64,000 nt of DNA from contig NZ_JAZARE010000004.1 of assembly GCF_036231905.1 (NCBI RefSeq), positions 1-64,000 of the forward strand, given 5' to 3'. The DNA is from CAMLIZ01 sp036231905 (GTDB taxonomy: Bacteria > Pseudomonadota > Gammaproteobacteria > Burkholderiales > Burkholderiaceae_C). Positions 37,919 through 46,364 of the stretch are shown piece after piece (within the stretch, counting starts at the first letter, position 1; every line of letters begins with the position of its first letter). Position numbers and translations under genes: made by a program. The notes beneath the pieces are model-generated. The model did no database searches. It was not told where the DNA came from and saw only the letters and a program-made list of their open reading frames with translations.

Positions 37919-38521
37919 ATGGCCGCGACGATCCACCCGAGCGCCATCGTCGACGAGGGCGCGCAGCTCGGCGAGGGCACCCGCGTGTGGCACTTCGCCC
38001 ATGTGTGCGCGGGCGCCCGCATCGGCGACGGCTGCTCGCTGGGGCAGGGCGTGTACGTGGGCAACGACGTCACCATCGGCCGCAACGTGAAAATCCAGAA
38101 CAACGTGTCGGTGTACGACGCGGTGACGCTGGAAGACGACGTGTTCTGCGGCCCCAGCATGGTGTTCACCAACGTCTACAACCCGCGCTCCGCGGTGACC
38201 CGCAAGCATGCCTACCGCCGCACCCTGGTGAAAAAGGGCGCCACCCTGGGCGCCAACTGCACGCTGGTGTGCGGCGTGACCATCGGCCGTTATGCCTTCG
38301 TGGGCGCCGGCGCGGTGGTGCAACAGGACGTCCCCGACTTCGCGCTGGTGGTCGGCGTGCCGGCGCGGCGCATCGGCTGGATGAGCCGGCACGGCGAGCG
38401 CCTGGACCTGCCGGCCGCCACCGACGCCGGCTCCGAACGCCAGGCCACCTGCCCGGCCACGGGCGAGCGCTATCGCCTGCAAGGCAAGGTGTGCCAACTC
38501 CTGGGAGACGAACTGCTGTGA
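37919..38521 (+). CDS. wbpD: UDP-sugar N-acetyltransferase, WbpD/WlbB-like
   Basis: A left-handed beta-helix acetyltransferase, 200 residues. Hexapeptide repeats run from IHPSAIVDEGAQLGEGTRVW through VCGVTIGRYAFVGAGAVV. The segment CGPSMVFTNVYNPRSAVTRK with YRRTLVKKGATLGANC is typical of WbpD/WlbB, which acetylate the 3-amino group of the UDP-sugar acid. Unlike most hexapeptide enzymes it has a C-terminal tail with Cys residues (QATCPATGERYRLQGKVCQL). The ATG at 37919 comes two bases after the wbpB stop, and the next gene overlaps its stop, so the three are translationally coupled. Confidence 0.9.
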   Translation: MAATIHPSAIVDEGAQLGEGTRVWHFAHVCAGARIGDGCSLGQGVYVGNDVTIGRNVKIQNNVSVYDAVTLEDDVFCGPSMVFTNVYNPRSAVTRKHAYRRTLVKKGATLGANCTLVCGVTIGRYAFVGAGAVVQQDVPDFALVVGVPARRIGWMSRHGERLDLPAATDAGSERQATCPATGERYRLQGKVCQLLGDELL

Positions 38522-39639
38522 GCAGCCTGCCCTTCATCGACCTGAAAGCGCAGTACGCCGCGCTCAAGCCCCGCATCGACGCCCGCATCCAGCAGGTGCT
38601 GGACCATGGCCAGTACATCATGGGCCCCGAGGTGGGCGAGCTGGAGCAGCGCCTGGCGGCCTACACCGGCAGCAAGCACTGCGTCACCGTGGCCAGCGGC
38701 ACCGAGGCGCTGCTGATCGCGCTGATGGCGCTGGACTTCCGAGCCGGCGACGAGGTGATCACCACCGCGTTCACCTTCGCGGCCACGGCCGAAGTGATCG
38801 TGCTGCTGGGCGGCAAGCCGGTGTTCGTGGACATCGAGCCCGACACCTGCAACATCGATGTGCGCCAGGTCGAAGCGGCCATCACGCCGCGCACCAAGGC
38901 CATCATGCCGGTGAGCCTGTATGGGCAGGTGGCCGACATGGCCGAGCTCAACGCCATCGCCGATCGCCATGGCGTTGCGGTGATCGAGGATGCCGCCCAG
39001 AGCTTCGGCGCCACCTACCAGGGCCGCAAGAGCTGTGCGCTCTCGACCATCGGCTGCACCAGCTTCTTCCCCAGCAAGCCGCTGGGCTGTTATGGCGACG
39101 GCGGGGCGCTGTTCACAGACGACGATGCCATTGCGCAGGCCGCGCGTGAAATCCGCGTGCACGGCCAGAGCGCGCGCTACACCCACACCCGCGTGGGCGT
39201 GGGCGGGCGCATGGACACGCTGCAATGCGCCATCGTGCTGGCGAAGCTCGAACGCTTCGACTGGGAAATCGAGCGGCGGCTCGAGATCGGCGAGCGCTAC
39301 CAGCAACTGCTGGCCGCTGTGCCGGGTGTGCGGCGGCTGGCGGTGCGCGATGACCGCGACTGCGTGTGGGCGCAGTTCACCATCTTCGTCGACGACCGCA
39401 AGGCGGTGCAGGCCGGCCTGCAGGCGGCGGGCATCCCCACCGCGGTGCACTACCCGAAGCCCCTGCACCACCAGCCCGCCTATGCCCACCATGGCCAACC
39501 GGACGACTGCCCGCAAAGCATCCGTGCCGCGGGCCAGGTGCTGAGCCTGCCGATGAGCGCGGATCTGTCGCAAGCCGACCAGCAGCGGGTGGTGCAGACG
39601 CTGGCCGACGTGCTGGCGCACCAGCGCGCCGCGGCCTGA
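38518..39639 (+). CDS. wbpE: UDP-3-keto-sugar aminotransferase, WbpE/WlbC-like
   Basis: A PLP-dependent enzyme of the DegT/DnrJ/EryC1 family, 373 residues. The GTG start at 38518 overlaps the wbpD stop (GTGA) and follows a gggagac site. FIDLKAQYAALKPRIDARI begins the fold. The PLP lysine is K187 in TSFFPSKPLGCYGDGGAL, and VIEDAAQSFGATYQG holds the Asp that contacts the pyridine nitrogen. WbpE aminates C3 of the keto sugar made by WbpB, using glutamate. It is distinct from the second aminotransferase at 44572, which belongs to a different subgroup. Confidence 0.9.
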   Translation: MSSLPFIDLKAQYAALKPRIDARIQQVLDHGQYIMGPEVGELEQRLAAYTGSKHCVTVASGTEALLIALMALDFRAGDEVITTAFTFAATAEVIVLLGGKPVFVDIEPDTCNIDVRQVEAAITPRTKAIMPVSLYGQVADMAELNAIADRHGVAVIEDAAQSFGATYQGRKSCALSTIGCTSFFPSKPLGCYGDGGALFTDDDAIAQAAREIRVHGQSARYTHTRVGVGGRMDTLQCAIVLAKLERFDWEIERRLEIGERYQQLLAAVPGVRRLAVRDDRDCVWAQFTIFVDDRKAVQAGLQAAGIPTAVHYPKPLHHQPAYAHHGQPDDCPQSIRAAGQVLSLPMSADLSQADQQRVVQTLADVLAHQRAAA

Positions 39640-39649
39640 CCTGCACCGC

Positions 39650-40897
39650 ATGAACACCACGGCCGCTCCGCGCGCGCCCGGCCTGGTGCGAGCCACGCTC
39701 ACGCTGCTGGCCGGCGGCGCGCTGGCGCAGGCGGTGCCGCTGCTGTTGGGCCCTTTGCTCACGCGGCTGTACACACCGCAGGAGTTCGGCGGCTACCACC
39801 TGTTCGCGGCCGTGGCGGCCAACGTGGCGGTGGTGGCTTGTGCCCGCTATGAATTTGCGCTGCCGCTGGAGACCAGCGACACGCGGGCGGCGGACCTGCG
39901 CGCGCTGTGCCGATGGCTGCTGCTGGCCGCCACGCTGGCCAGCACGCTGGGTGCCGCCGCCTGGGCCTGGACCACGCAGGCCGCCTGGCCGCTGTGGCTG
40001 CCGCTGAGTGTGTGCGTGCTCGGCGCGGTGTCCCTCGCCACGCTGGACGCCACGCGTGAGCAGCGCTTCCACGCGCTGGCCAGCGCCCGGGTGGCGCAGC
40101 ATGGGGGTGGCGCCGCCCTGCAGGCGGCGGCCGGTGTGCTGCATGCCGGCGTGACGGGCCTGATCGCCGCGCCGCTGCTCGCCGCAGCGGCGGCCCTGGC
40201 GGTGCTGCGCTGGCGCTGGCGCGGCGGCTGGCGCCGGCCCTGGACGCAATTGCGTGCAGTCGCAGCAGCACACCGGCAGTTCCCCCTGCTGAACACACCG
40301 CATGCCTTTGCCGGCGCCTTGCAGGACACGGCCGCGGTGGCGCTGATCGCGGCATGGCAGGGGCCGGCCGCAGCGGGCTTCTGGGGCCTCACGCTGCGTT
40401 ATCTCAAGGCCCCGGCCACCCTGGTGGGCGGCGCGGTCTCGCAGGCGCTGTATCCCAAGCTGGCGCAGTCCGGGCACCGCGTGACGGCGGCCTCGCGCGC
40501 GGCCGCTGTCCGTGTGATGGCCACGCTGGGCGCGATCGCGGCCGTGCTGGTGCTGCTGCTGGCAGTCTTTGGCCCCTGGGCCTTCGCCCATGCCTTCGGC
40601 GACCAGTGGCGCGAAGCCGGTGAGCTGGCGCGGGCGCTGGCACCGTACATCGCGCTGCACTTCGTGGCGTCGCCGCTGGCGGTGGTGACCATGGCGTGGC
40701 GGGCGCAGGGATGGGCGCTGCGCCTGGCGCTGGTGGGCCAGGCGCTCTTCGTGGGTGCGCTGGCGCTCGGGCTGGCCATCGGCGGCTTGCAGATGGCGGG
40801 CTGGATGGTGTCGGGCGTGATGGTGCTGTACTTCGGCTGGTATTTCTGGAAGCTGGCCACCTGGCCCCTCGACCCGCCGTTGGAGTTGCCGGCATGA
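39650..40897 (+). CDS. Wzx-type oligosaccharide flippase
   Basis: A 415-residue inner-membrane protein with about 12 hydrophobic spans, of the polysaccharide synthase/MATE-like flippase family. The N-terminal LTLLAGGALAQAVPLLLGPL and TRLYTPQEFGGYHLFAAVAA are typical of Wzx proteins. It moves an undecaprenyl-diphosphate-linked repeat unit from the cytoplasmic to the periplasmic face. It is the only polytopic protein in this locus, so no Wzy polymerase is encoded beside it. The acyltransferase gene overlaps its stop by four bases. Confidence 0.85.
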   Translation: MNTTAAPRAPGLVRATLTLLAGGALAQAVPLLLGPLLTRLYTPQEFGGYHLFAAVAANVAVVACARYEFALPLETSDTRAADLRALCRWLLLAATLASTLGAAAWAWTTQAAWPLWLPLSVCVLGAVSLATLDATREQRFHALASARVAQHGGGAALQAAAGVLHAGVTGLIAAPLLAAAAALAVLRWRWRGGWRRPWTQLRAVAAAHRQFPLLNTPHAFAGALQDTAAVALIAAWQGPAAAGFWGLTLRYLKAPATLVGGAVSQALYPKLAQSGHRVTAASRAAAVRVMATLGAIAAVLVLLLAVFGPWAFAHAFGDQWREAGELARALAPYIALHFVASPLAVVTMAWRAQGWALRLALVGQALFVGALALGLAIGGLQMAGWMVSGVMVLYFGWYFWKLATWPLDPPLELPA

Positions 40898-41481
40898 GTG
40901 TGGCCCTGCGCGCATGGCTGAACCGCTGCCGCCGCTGGATCGCGCGAAGCCTGCTCTTTCGCACCGTGTTCGGCGAGCGTTCGCAAGGCCGGCTGCTGCC
41001 GCACACCCGCATCTCGCCCTCCTGCAGCATCGAGCATGAAGAGCGGCTGACGTTGGCGGACCATGTGTACATCGGCCCCTTCAACTTCATCGAGGCCAGC
41101 GGCGGCGTGACGATCGACGAGGGCGTGCAGATCACCAGCCACTGCAGCATCGTGACGCACAGCTCGCATCGCAGCCAGCGCCTGCTGGGGCGGCAGTTCG
41201 TGCAGCCGGGCGCAGGCGAGCGCCCCGGCTGGATCGCCGGGCCGGTGCACATCGGCGCCTACAGCTTCATCGGGCCGCATTCGCTGATCGAGGCCAATAC
41301 CCGGCTGGGGCGCGGCACCCTGGTGTGCGCGGGCAGTTTCGTGCGCGGCGAGTATCCGGACTTTGCCGTGCTGGAGGGCCGGCCGGCGCGCGTGGTGGGC
41401 GACACGCGCCGCACCGATGAAGCGCTGCTGCGCGGCCACCCCGAGCTGCGAGCCTTCTACGACGCATGGGCCAAGGAATGA
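40894..41481 (+). CDS. Hexapeptide O-acyltransferase
   Basis: A 195-residue left-handed beta-helix transferase. The repeats SCSIEHEERLTLADHVYIG, GVTIDEGVQITSHCSIV and PVHIGAYSFIGPHSLIEAN are visible, and the H in THSSHR is the probable catalytic region. It resembles WbbJ/LacA-type O-acetyltransferases that decorate glycans. It lacks the N-terminal Rossmann-like domain of PglD, so a role in acetylating a UDP-4-amino sugar is less likely. The ATG at 40894 overlaps the flippase stop (ATGA). Confidence 0.82.
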   Translation: MSVALRAWLNRCRRWIARSLLFRTVFGERSQGRLLPHTRISPSCSIEHEERLTLADHVYIGPFNFIEASGGVTIDEGVQITSHCSIVTHSSHRSQRLLGRQFVQPGAGERPGWIAGPVHIGAYSFIGPHSLIEANTRLGRGTLVCAGSFVRGEYPDFAVLEGRPARVVGDTRRTDEALLRGHPELRAFYDAWAKE

Positions 41482-42548
41482 GGCTGGTGCTGATCGGCGA
41501 TGGTGACAGCGTGCACCTGCTGAAGTGGGCACGTGCCCTGGCGCCGCGGGTGGAGCTGTGGGCGGCGTCCAGCCGCGGCTTCCTGCCGGGTTTTGACGCC
41601 GTGCTGCCCGCGGAGCGCCGGCTGGCGCTGAACAGCCAGCCGAACTTCGAAGGTGGCAATGCGGCCCTGCTGCGCTGCCTGCCGGCGCTGGCGCGCTGGC
41701 TGCGCCGGGTGCAACCGGATTGGCTGCATGCGCACTACCTCACCTCGCACGGCACGCTCGCCTGGCTGTCGCGCTCGGTGTTCCGTGTGCGCGGGCGCAT
41801 CGCGGGCTCGGCCTGGGGCTCGGACATCCTTGTCGCGCCCGAACAGAGTGCGGTTCTGCGCTGGCTCACGCGGCGGGTGCTGGCCGCCTGCGCGGTCACC
41901 ACCAGCGACTCCCAGTACATGGGCCAGCGCATGAAGGCGCTGGGCGCCGCCGAGGTGATGCTGCTGCCTTTCGGGCTGGAAGCCATGCCACCGCGGCCAC
42001 AAGCCAAGGACGACATGCTGTTCTTTGCCAACCGCGGGCTGGAGGCTATCTATGCGCCGCAGCGCGTGCTGGCCGTGTTTGCAAAGGTGGCGGCGCAATG
42101 GCCGCAGGCCCGGTTGGTGGTGGCCAACGATGGCTCGCTGCGCGGTGAGCTGGAGCACCAGGTGCAGGCCGGCGGGCTGGCGGAGCGGGTGCAGTTCACC
42201 GGGCGGTTGGATGCGGCCGCCCAGGCGGCGTATTACGGCAGTGCGCGCTGGTACCTGAGCCTGCCCGTCAGCGACGCGGTGTCGGTGTCGCTACTGGAGG
42301 CCATGGCACACGGCTGCGTGCCGCTGCTGTCGGACCTGCCGGCCAACCGTGAGCTGGTGCGCGATGGCGATAACGGCCTGGTGCTGCGCGACGCGGCGGC
42401 CACCGACGTGATGCCGGCGCTGGGCACGCTGCTACCGCGTGCCGACGACATCGCCGAACGCAACCGCGCGTGGGTGCGCGAGCATGCGTTGTTCGAACCC
42501 CTGGTGGACCGCTTCGTGCAGCGCCTGCAGCAGCTGCAGTCCGCGTGA
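41478..42548 (+). CDS. GT4-type glycosyltransferase
   Basis: A 356-residue GT-B-fold transferase. It begins at the ATG at 41478 behind an aagga site, overlapping the preceding stop by four bases. The N-terminal domain has LVLIGDGDSVHLLKWARAL and HAHYLTSHGTLAWL. The C-terminal nucleotide-sugar domain has LVVANDGSLRGELE and SLPVSDAVSVSLLEAMAHGC, whose glutamate corresponds to the second Glu of the EX7E motif. It resembles GT4 transferases in O-antigen loci. Donor and acceptor are unknown. Confidence 0.82.
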   Translation: MRLVLIGDGDSVHLLKWARALAPRVELWAASSRGFLPGFDAVLPAERRLALNSQPNFEGGNAALLRCLPALARWLRRVQPDWLHAHYLTSHGTLAWLSRSVFRVRGRIAGSAWGSDILVAPEQSAVLRWLTRRVLAACAVTTSDSQYMGQRMKALGAAEVMLLPFGLEAMPPRPQAKDDMLFFANRGLEAIYAPQRVLAVFAKVAAQWPQARLVVANDGSLRGELEHQVQAGGLAERVQFTGRLDAAAQAAYYGSARWYLSLPVSDAVSVSLLEAMAHGCVPLLSDLPANRELVRDGDNGLVLRDAAATDVMPALGTLLPRADDIAERNRAWVREHALFEPLVDRFVQRLQQLQSA

Positions 42549-43792
42549 TGAACATCCTCTACCTCAACCACTACGCCGGCACGCCGGCCCTGGGCATGGA
42601 GTACCGGCCGTACTACCTGGCCCGGGAATGGGTGCGCACCGGGCACCGTGTTCAGATGCTGGCCGCGGGCTTCTCGCATGTGCGCGCGCACCAGCCCAAC
42701 CTCGGCGATGCGCCACGCGACGAGGGCATCGACGGCATCGGATATCGCTGGTATCCGACACCCGCCTACCAAGGCAACGGCCTGGGCCGCGTGCGCAACA
42801 TCTGGCGCTTCCTGTCCCAGGTGTGGGGTGACGCCCGGCGCATCGTGCGCGAGTTCCGCCCCGGCGTGGTGATCGCCTCCAGCACCTACCCGATGGACAT
42901 CTGGGTGGCACGGCGCATCGCGCGGCTCGCGCGCGCCGCGCTGGTGTTCGAGGTGCATGACCTGTGGCCGCTGTCGCCGATCGAGCTCTCCGGCATGTCG
43001 CCGCGCCATCCGTTTGCGCTGCTGTGCCAGGCCGCCGAGGATGCCGCCTACCGCCACGCGGACGTGGTGATCTCGATGCTGCCCAAGGTGCAGCAGCACA
43101 TGGCCTCGCGCGGGCTGGACCTGGCCAAGCTGCACATCGTGCCCAACGGCATCACCTTGGATGAATGGCATGGCACGGGCGAGCCGCTGCGCGACGACGT
43201 GGCAGCGGCCATCCGTCAGGCCAAGGCGGCCGGCCGCACCGTGGTGGGTTATGCCGGTTCTCATGGGCTGCCCAACGCGCTGGATCACCTGCTGGACGCA
43301 GCCGCGCTGCTGCGCGGGCAGGCGATCCAGATCGTGATGGTGGGTGACGGCCACGAGAAGGCGCGGCTGCAGCAACGGGTGGCCGCCGAAGGGCTGGACA
43401 AGGTGGCGATGCTGCCGCCGATTCCGAAGGCACAGATCCCATCGCTGCTGGCGCAGATCGACATCGCCTACATCGGCTGGCAGCGCGTGCCGATCTACCG
43501 CTTCGGCATCGCGCCCAACAAGCTGATGGACTACATGATGGCCGGCGTGCCGGTGCTGCATTCGGTGGAGGCGGGCAACGACCCGGTGGCCGAAGCCGGC
43601 TGCGGGCTCACGGTGGCGCCGGAGGCGCCGGCTGCCATCGCCGATGGCCTGCGCCGGCTCGCGGCCCTGCCGGCGGCCGAACGCCGGGCCATGGGTGAAC
43701 GGGGGCGGGCGTTCGTCCAGGCGCATCACACCTATCCGGTGCTGGCGCGGCGTTTCGCCCAGGCCTGCGGCTTCGACGCGGAGGCGCCATGA
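42548..43792 (+). CDS. GT4-type glycosyltransferase, WbuB-like
   Basis: A 414-residue GT-B transferase. ILYLNHYAGTPALGMEYRPY and the EFRPGVVIASSTYPMDIWVA segment, with VFEVHDLWPLSPIELSGMSP, are typical of the WbuB group that adds N-acetyl-fucosamine-type sugars. In the donor domain the motif reads RFGIAPNKLMDYMMAGVPVL in place of the usual EX7E. The ATG overlaps the previous stop by one base (TGATG), and the next gene starts four bases before its stop. Early transfer onto the lipid carrier after PglC-type initiation is plausible. Confidence 0.83.
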   Translation: MNILYLNHYAGTPALGMEYRPYYLAREWVRTGHRVQMLAAGFSHVRAHQPNLGDAPRDEGIDGIGYRWYPTPAYQGNGLGRVRNIWRFLSQVWGDARRIVREFRPGVVIASSTYPMDIWVARRIARLARAALVFEVHDLWPLSPIELSGMSPRHPFALLCQAAEDAAYRHADVVISMLPKVQQHMASRGLDLAKLHIVPNGITLDEWHGTGEPLRDDVAAAIRQAKAAGRTVVGYAGSHGLPNALDHLLDAAALLRGQAIQIVMVGDGHEKARLQQRVAAEGLDKVAMLPPIPKAQIPSLLAQIDIAYIGWQRVPIYRFGIAPNKLMDYMMAGVPVLHSVEAGNDPVAEAGCGLTVAPEAPAAIADGLRRLAALPAAERRAMGERGRAFVQAHHTYPVLARRFAQACGFDAEAP

Positions 43793-44490
43793 ATGCCCCG
43801 GTGCCACAGGAGCCGCAAGCCGTTGCCGAGCGTTATGCGCGGCGGGCAGCCACCACCGACCGCTACAGCCTGCTGCAGCCCGACGTGTGGCAAAGCCTGC
43901 AGGAGCGCCAGCGCGCCGAGTGGCAGATCTGGGCCCGGCTGGGCTGGCATGACCTGCCGCAGCGCCGCTACACCGAGGTCGGCTGCGGTGCGGGCGGGGC
44001 ATTGCTCGAGGCTTTGCGCGCCGGTTTTGCCCCGGAGCACCTTACCGGGCTGGAGCTGCTGCCCGAGCGCCATGCCATTGCGCAGCGTGTGCTGCCGGCG
44101 AGCGTCAGCCTGCACCTGGGCGACGCCACCAGCGCGCCGATTGCGCCAGGCAGCCAGCATGTGGTCGCGCAGCACACCGTGTTCTCCTCCCTGCTGGACC
44201 ACGACTTCCAGGCCGCGCTCGCGGCTGCCATGTGGCGCTGGGTGATGCCGGGCGGCGGCGTGCTGTGGTATGACTTCACCATGGACAATCCGCGCAACCC
44301 GGACGTGCGCGGCGTGCCGCTGCGGCGGGTGCGCGAGCTGTTTCCGCAGGGCACGGTGAGGCCCCGCCGCATCACCCTCGCACCGCCCATCGCGCGCCGG
44401 GTGTGCCGTGTGCACCCCGCGCTCTACACTGCGTTGAACAGCCTGCCGCTGCTGCGCACGCACCTGCTGTGCTGGATCCAGAAACACTGA
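43789..44490 (+). CDS. SAM-dependent methyltransferase
   Basis: A 233-residue class I methyltransferase. SAM-binding motif I is YTEVGCGAGGALLEAL. Motif II lies near LTGLELLPERHAIAQ, and motif IV is in SQHVVAQHTVFSSLLD. The DYTMD-like segment LWYDFTMDNPRNPDVRGVPL is found in several polysaccharide-locus methyltransferases. It probably methylates a sugar of the glycan or the lipid-linked intermediate. The stop is followed by an 81-base gap that holds a GC-rich repeat element before the next gene. Confidence 0.82.
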   Translation: MNAPVPQEPQAVAERYARRAATTDRYSLLQPDVWQSLQERQRAEWQIWARLGWHDLPQRRYTEVGCGAGGALLEALRAGFAPEHLTGLELLPERHAIAQRVLPASVSLHLGDATSAPIAPGSQHVVAQHTVFSSLLDHDFQAALAAAMWRWVMPGGGVLWYDFTMDNPRNPDVRGVPLRRVRELFPQGTVRPRRITLAPPIARRVCRVHPALYTALNSLPLLRTHLLCWIQKH

Positions 44491-44500
44491 TATGAAAACC

Positions 44501-44571
44501 CCCACGCTCACTTCGTTCGCTGCCCCGCGAGGCGGCGCGTCAGCGCCTTTGGGCGGCCGGGCGGCGCTGAC
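44501..44571. repeat. GC-rich interspersed element before the second aminotransferase gene
   Basis: The gap carries cccccacgctcacttcgttc, then gctgccccgcgaggcggcgc and gggcggccgggcggcgctga. This matches the order seen between gltK and gltL (6226-6310) and resembles the first bases of the window. It sits immediately before a gene start, so it may serve as translational spacing or be a mobile repeat that landed in a gap. Confidence 0.5.
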
Positions 44572-45732
44572 ATGAATCAACCGTTCCTGCCTTTTGCCCT
44601 GCCCGAGATCGGCGAAGAAGAGATCGCCGAGGTGGTGGACACCCTGCGCTCCGGCTGGGTGACCACCGGCCCCAAGGCCAAGCGCTTCGAGCAGGCGTTC
44701 GTCGACTTCCTCGGTGACCCGTCGCTGGAGGCCATCGCGGTGAATTCCGCCACCGCCGGCCTGCACCTGGCGCTCGAGGCAGTGGGCGTCGGCCCGGGCG
44801 ACGAGGTCATCACCACCACCCACACCTTCACCGCTACGGCGGAGGTGGTGCGCTACCTGGGCGCGGACGTGAAGCTGGTGGACATCGATCCGGCCACCTT
44901 GAACATCGACCCGAAGGCCATCGAGGCCGCGATCACGCCGCGCAGCAAGGCCATCATGCCGGTGCATTACGCCGGCCTGGCCGCCGACATGCCGGCGATC
45001 CTGGAGATCGCGCGCCGCCATGGGCTGAAGGTGATCGAGGATGCGGCCCATGCGCTGCCCACCACCGTGGGCGGTGCGCTCGTCGGTACGCTCGGCAGCG
45101 ATGCCACCGTCTTCAGCTTCTACGCCAACAAGACGATCACCACCGGCGAAGGCGGCATGCTGGTCACGCGCGACAAGGCGCTGGCCGCGCGCGCCAAGGT
45201 GATGCGGCTGCACGGCATGAGCCGCGATGCCTTCGACCGCTTCACGGCCACCGTGCCCAGCTGGTACTACGAAATCGTGGCGCCGGGGTTCAAGTACAAC
45301 CTGACCGACATCGCCGCGGCGCTCGGGCTGCACCAGTTGAAGCGTCTGCCTGCGTTCCAGCAGCGGCGCGAGGCGTTGGCGGCGCGCATGAACGAGGGTC
45401 TGGGCGGGCTCCCGCTGGTGCTGCCGCCGCAGCCGGGCGTCGGGGCCACGCATGCGTGGCACCTGTACGTGGTGCGGCTGGCCGACGGCGCCGGCGTGGA
45501 GCGCGACCGTTTCATCGAGAAGCTGTATGCCGCGGGCATCGGCTGCAGCGTGCACTACATTCCGCTGCACCTGCATCCGTATTGGAAGGAGCGCTACGGC
45601 CTGACGCCCGCGCAGTTCCCGCACAGCCAGCACGCGTTCGAGCGCATGGTGAGCCTGCCGCTGTACACGCGGATGACGGATGCGGACGCGGACCGGGTGG
45701 TGGCGGCGGTGCGCTGGGCGCTGCACGGCTGA
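44572..45732 (+). CDS. DegT/DnrJ/EryC1 sugar aminotransferase
   Basis: A 386-residue PLP enzyme. The N-terminal FALPEIGEEEIAEVVDTLRS and GWVTTGPKAKRFEQAF resemble ArnB/PglE/WlbF-type 4-aminotransferases. The PLP lysine is K187 in FYANKTITTGEGGMLV, and VIEDAAHALPTTVGG binds the cofactor. The dehydratase product of the WbpM-like gene at 46365 (a UDP-4-keto-6-deoxy sugar) is the most likely substrate, giving a 4-amino-6-deoxy sugar. It differs from the WbpE-like enzyme (38518) in the lysine loop and in the N-terminal block. Confidence 0.88.
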   Translation: MNQPFLPFALPEIGEEEIAEVVDTLRSGWVTTGPKAKRFEQAFVDFLGDPSLEAIAVNSATAGLHLALEAVGVGPGDEVITTTHTFTATAEVVRYLGADVKLVDIDPATLNIDPKAIEAAITPRSKAIMPVHYAGLAADMPAILEIARRHGLKVIEDAAHALPTTVGGALVGTLGSDATVFSFYANKTITTGEGGMLVTRDKALAARAKVMRLHGMSRDAFDRFTATVPSWYYEIVAPGFKYNLTDIAAALGLHQLKRLPAFQQRREALAARMNEGLGGLPLVLPPQPGVGATHAWHLYVVRLADGAGVERDRFIEKLYAAGIGCSVHYIPLHLHPYWKERYGLTPAQFPHSQHAFERMVSLPLYTRMTDADADRVVAAVRWALHG

Positions 45733-45747
45733 CACGCCGAGCCGAGG

Positions 45748-46353
45748 ATGGCCATGGCCAAGCGCCTGATGGATCTGCTGTTCGCCGTCGCTGGGCTGGT
45801 GCTCTTTGCGCCGCTGATGCTGGGCATCGCGATCGCCATCAAGCTCGATTCACCCGGGCCGGTGTTCTTCCGGCAGGAACGCGTTGGGCGGGGTGGCCGG
45901 CCCTTTCGCATCCACAAGTTCCGCACCATGGGCGAGTCGGCGGAGCGGCAGGGGCCGCAGATCACGCTGGGCACCAGCGACGCACGCGTCACCCGGGTGG
46001 GCCGGTGGATCCGGTCGAGGCGTTTCGATGAACTGCCGCAGCTCATCGACGTGCTGAAGGGCGACATGAGCGTGGTGGGGCCGCGGCCCGAAGTGCCGCG
46101 CTACGTGGCCATGTATTCGGCGGAGGCACGTGCGAAGGTACTGTCTGTGCGGCCTGGCATCACCGACCCGGCGGCACTGGCCTTCCGCAACGAAGGCGAA
46201 CTGCTCGCCGCCGCGGCCGACCCCGAGCGTGAATACGTGGAGGTCGTCATGCCGGTGAAGCTGCAGCACGCGATGGCCTACGCCGAGCGCGCCACCGTCT
46301 GGACCGATCTGCGCCTCATCGCACGCACCCTGAACGTGCTGATCACCGGCTGA
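45748..46353 (+). CDS. PglC/WcaJ-type phosphoglycosyltransferase
   Basis: A 201-residue monotopic membrane enzyme that starts glycan assembly by moving a sugar-1-phosphate onto undecaprenyl phosphate. The N-terminal re-entrant helix is LMDLLFAVAGLVLFAPLMLG. The catalytic block is FRQERVGRGGRPFRIHKFRTM. Further signatures are RFDELPQLIDVLKGDMSVVG and PRPEVPRYV. The size matches the short PglC form without the N-terminal multi-span part of WcaJ. With the dehydratase and aminotransferase next to it, a diNAcBac-like or QuiNAc-like first sugar is plausible. Confidence 0.92.
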   Translation: MAMAKRLMDLLFAVAGLVLFAPLMLGIAIAIKLDSPGPVFFRQERVGRGGRPFRIHKFRTMGESAERQGPQITLGTSDARVTRVGRWIRSRRFDELPQLIDVLKGDMSVVGPRPEVPRYVAMYSAEARAKVLSVRPGITDPAALAFRNEGELLAAAADPEREYVEVVMPVKLQHAMAYAERATVWTDLRLIARTLNVLITG

Positions 46354-46364
46354 ACGCGCCTCCC

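Noticed and set aside
39650..40897. Wzy polymerase instead of flippase
   Set aside because: The protein has the N-terminal pattern and span number of Wzx flippases and lacks the large periplasmic loops expected in Wzy.
40894..41481. PglD-type acetyltransferase for a 4-amino sugar
   Set aside because: The N-terminal Rossmann-like domain of PglD is missing; a WbbJ-like O-acyltransferase fits better.
42233..45735. Two long antisense frames across the glycosyltransferase and aminotransferase genes
   Set aside because: They are shadows of strongly recognisable sense genes and overlap one another; no motif is seen.
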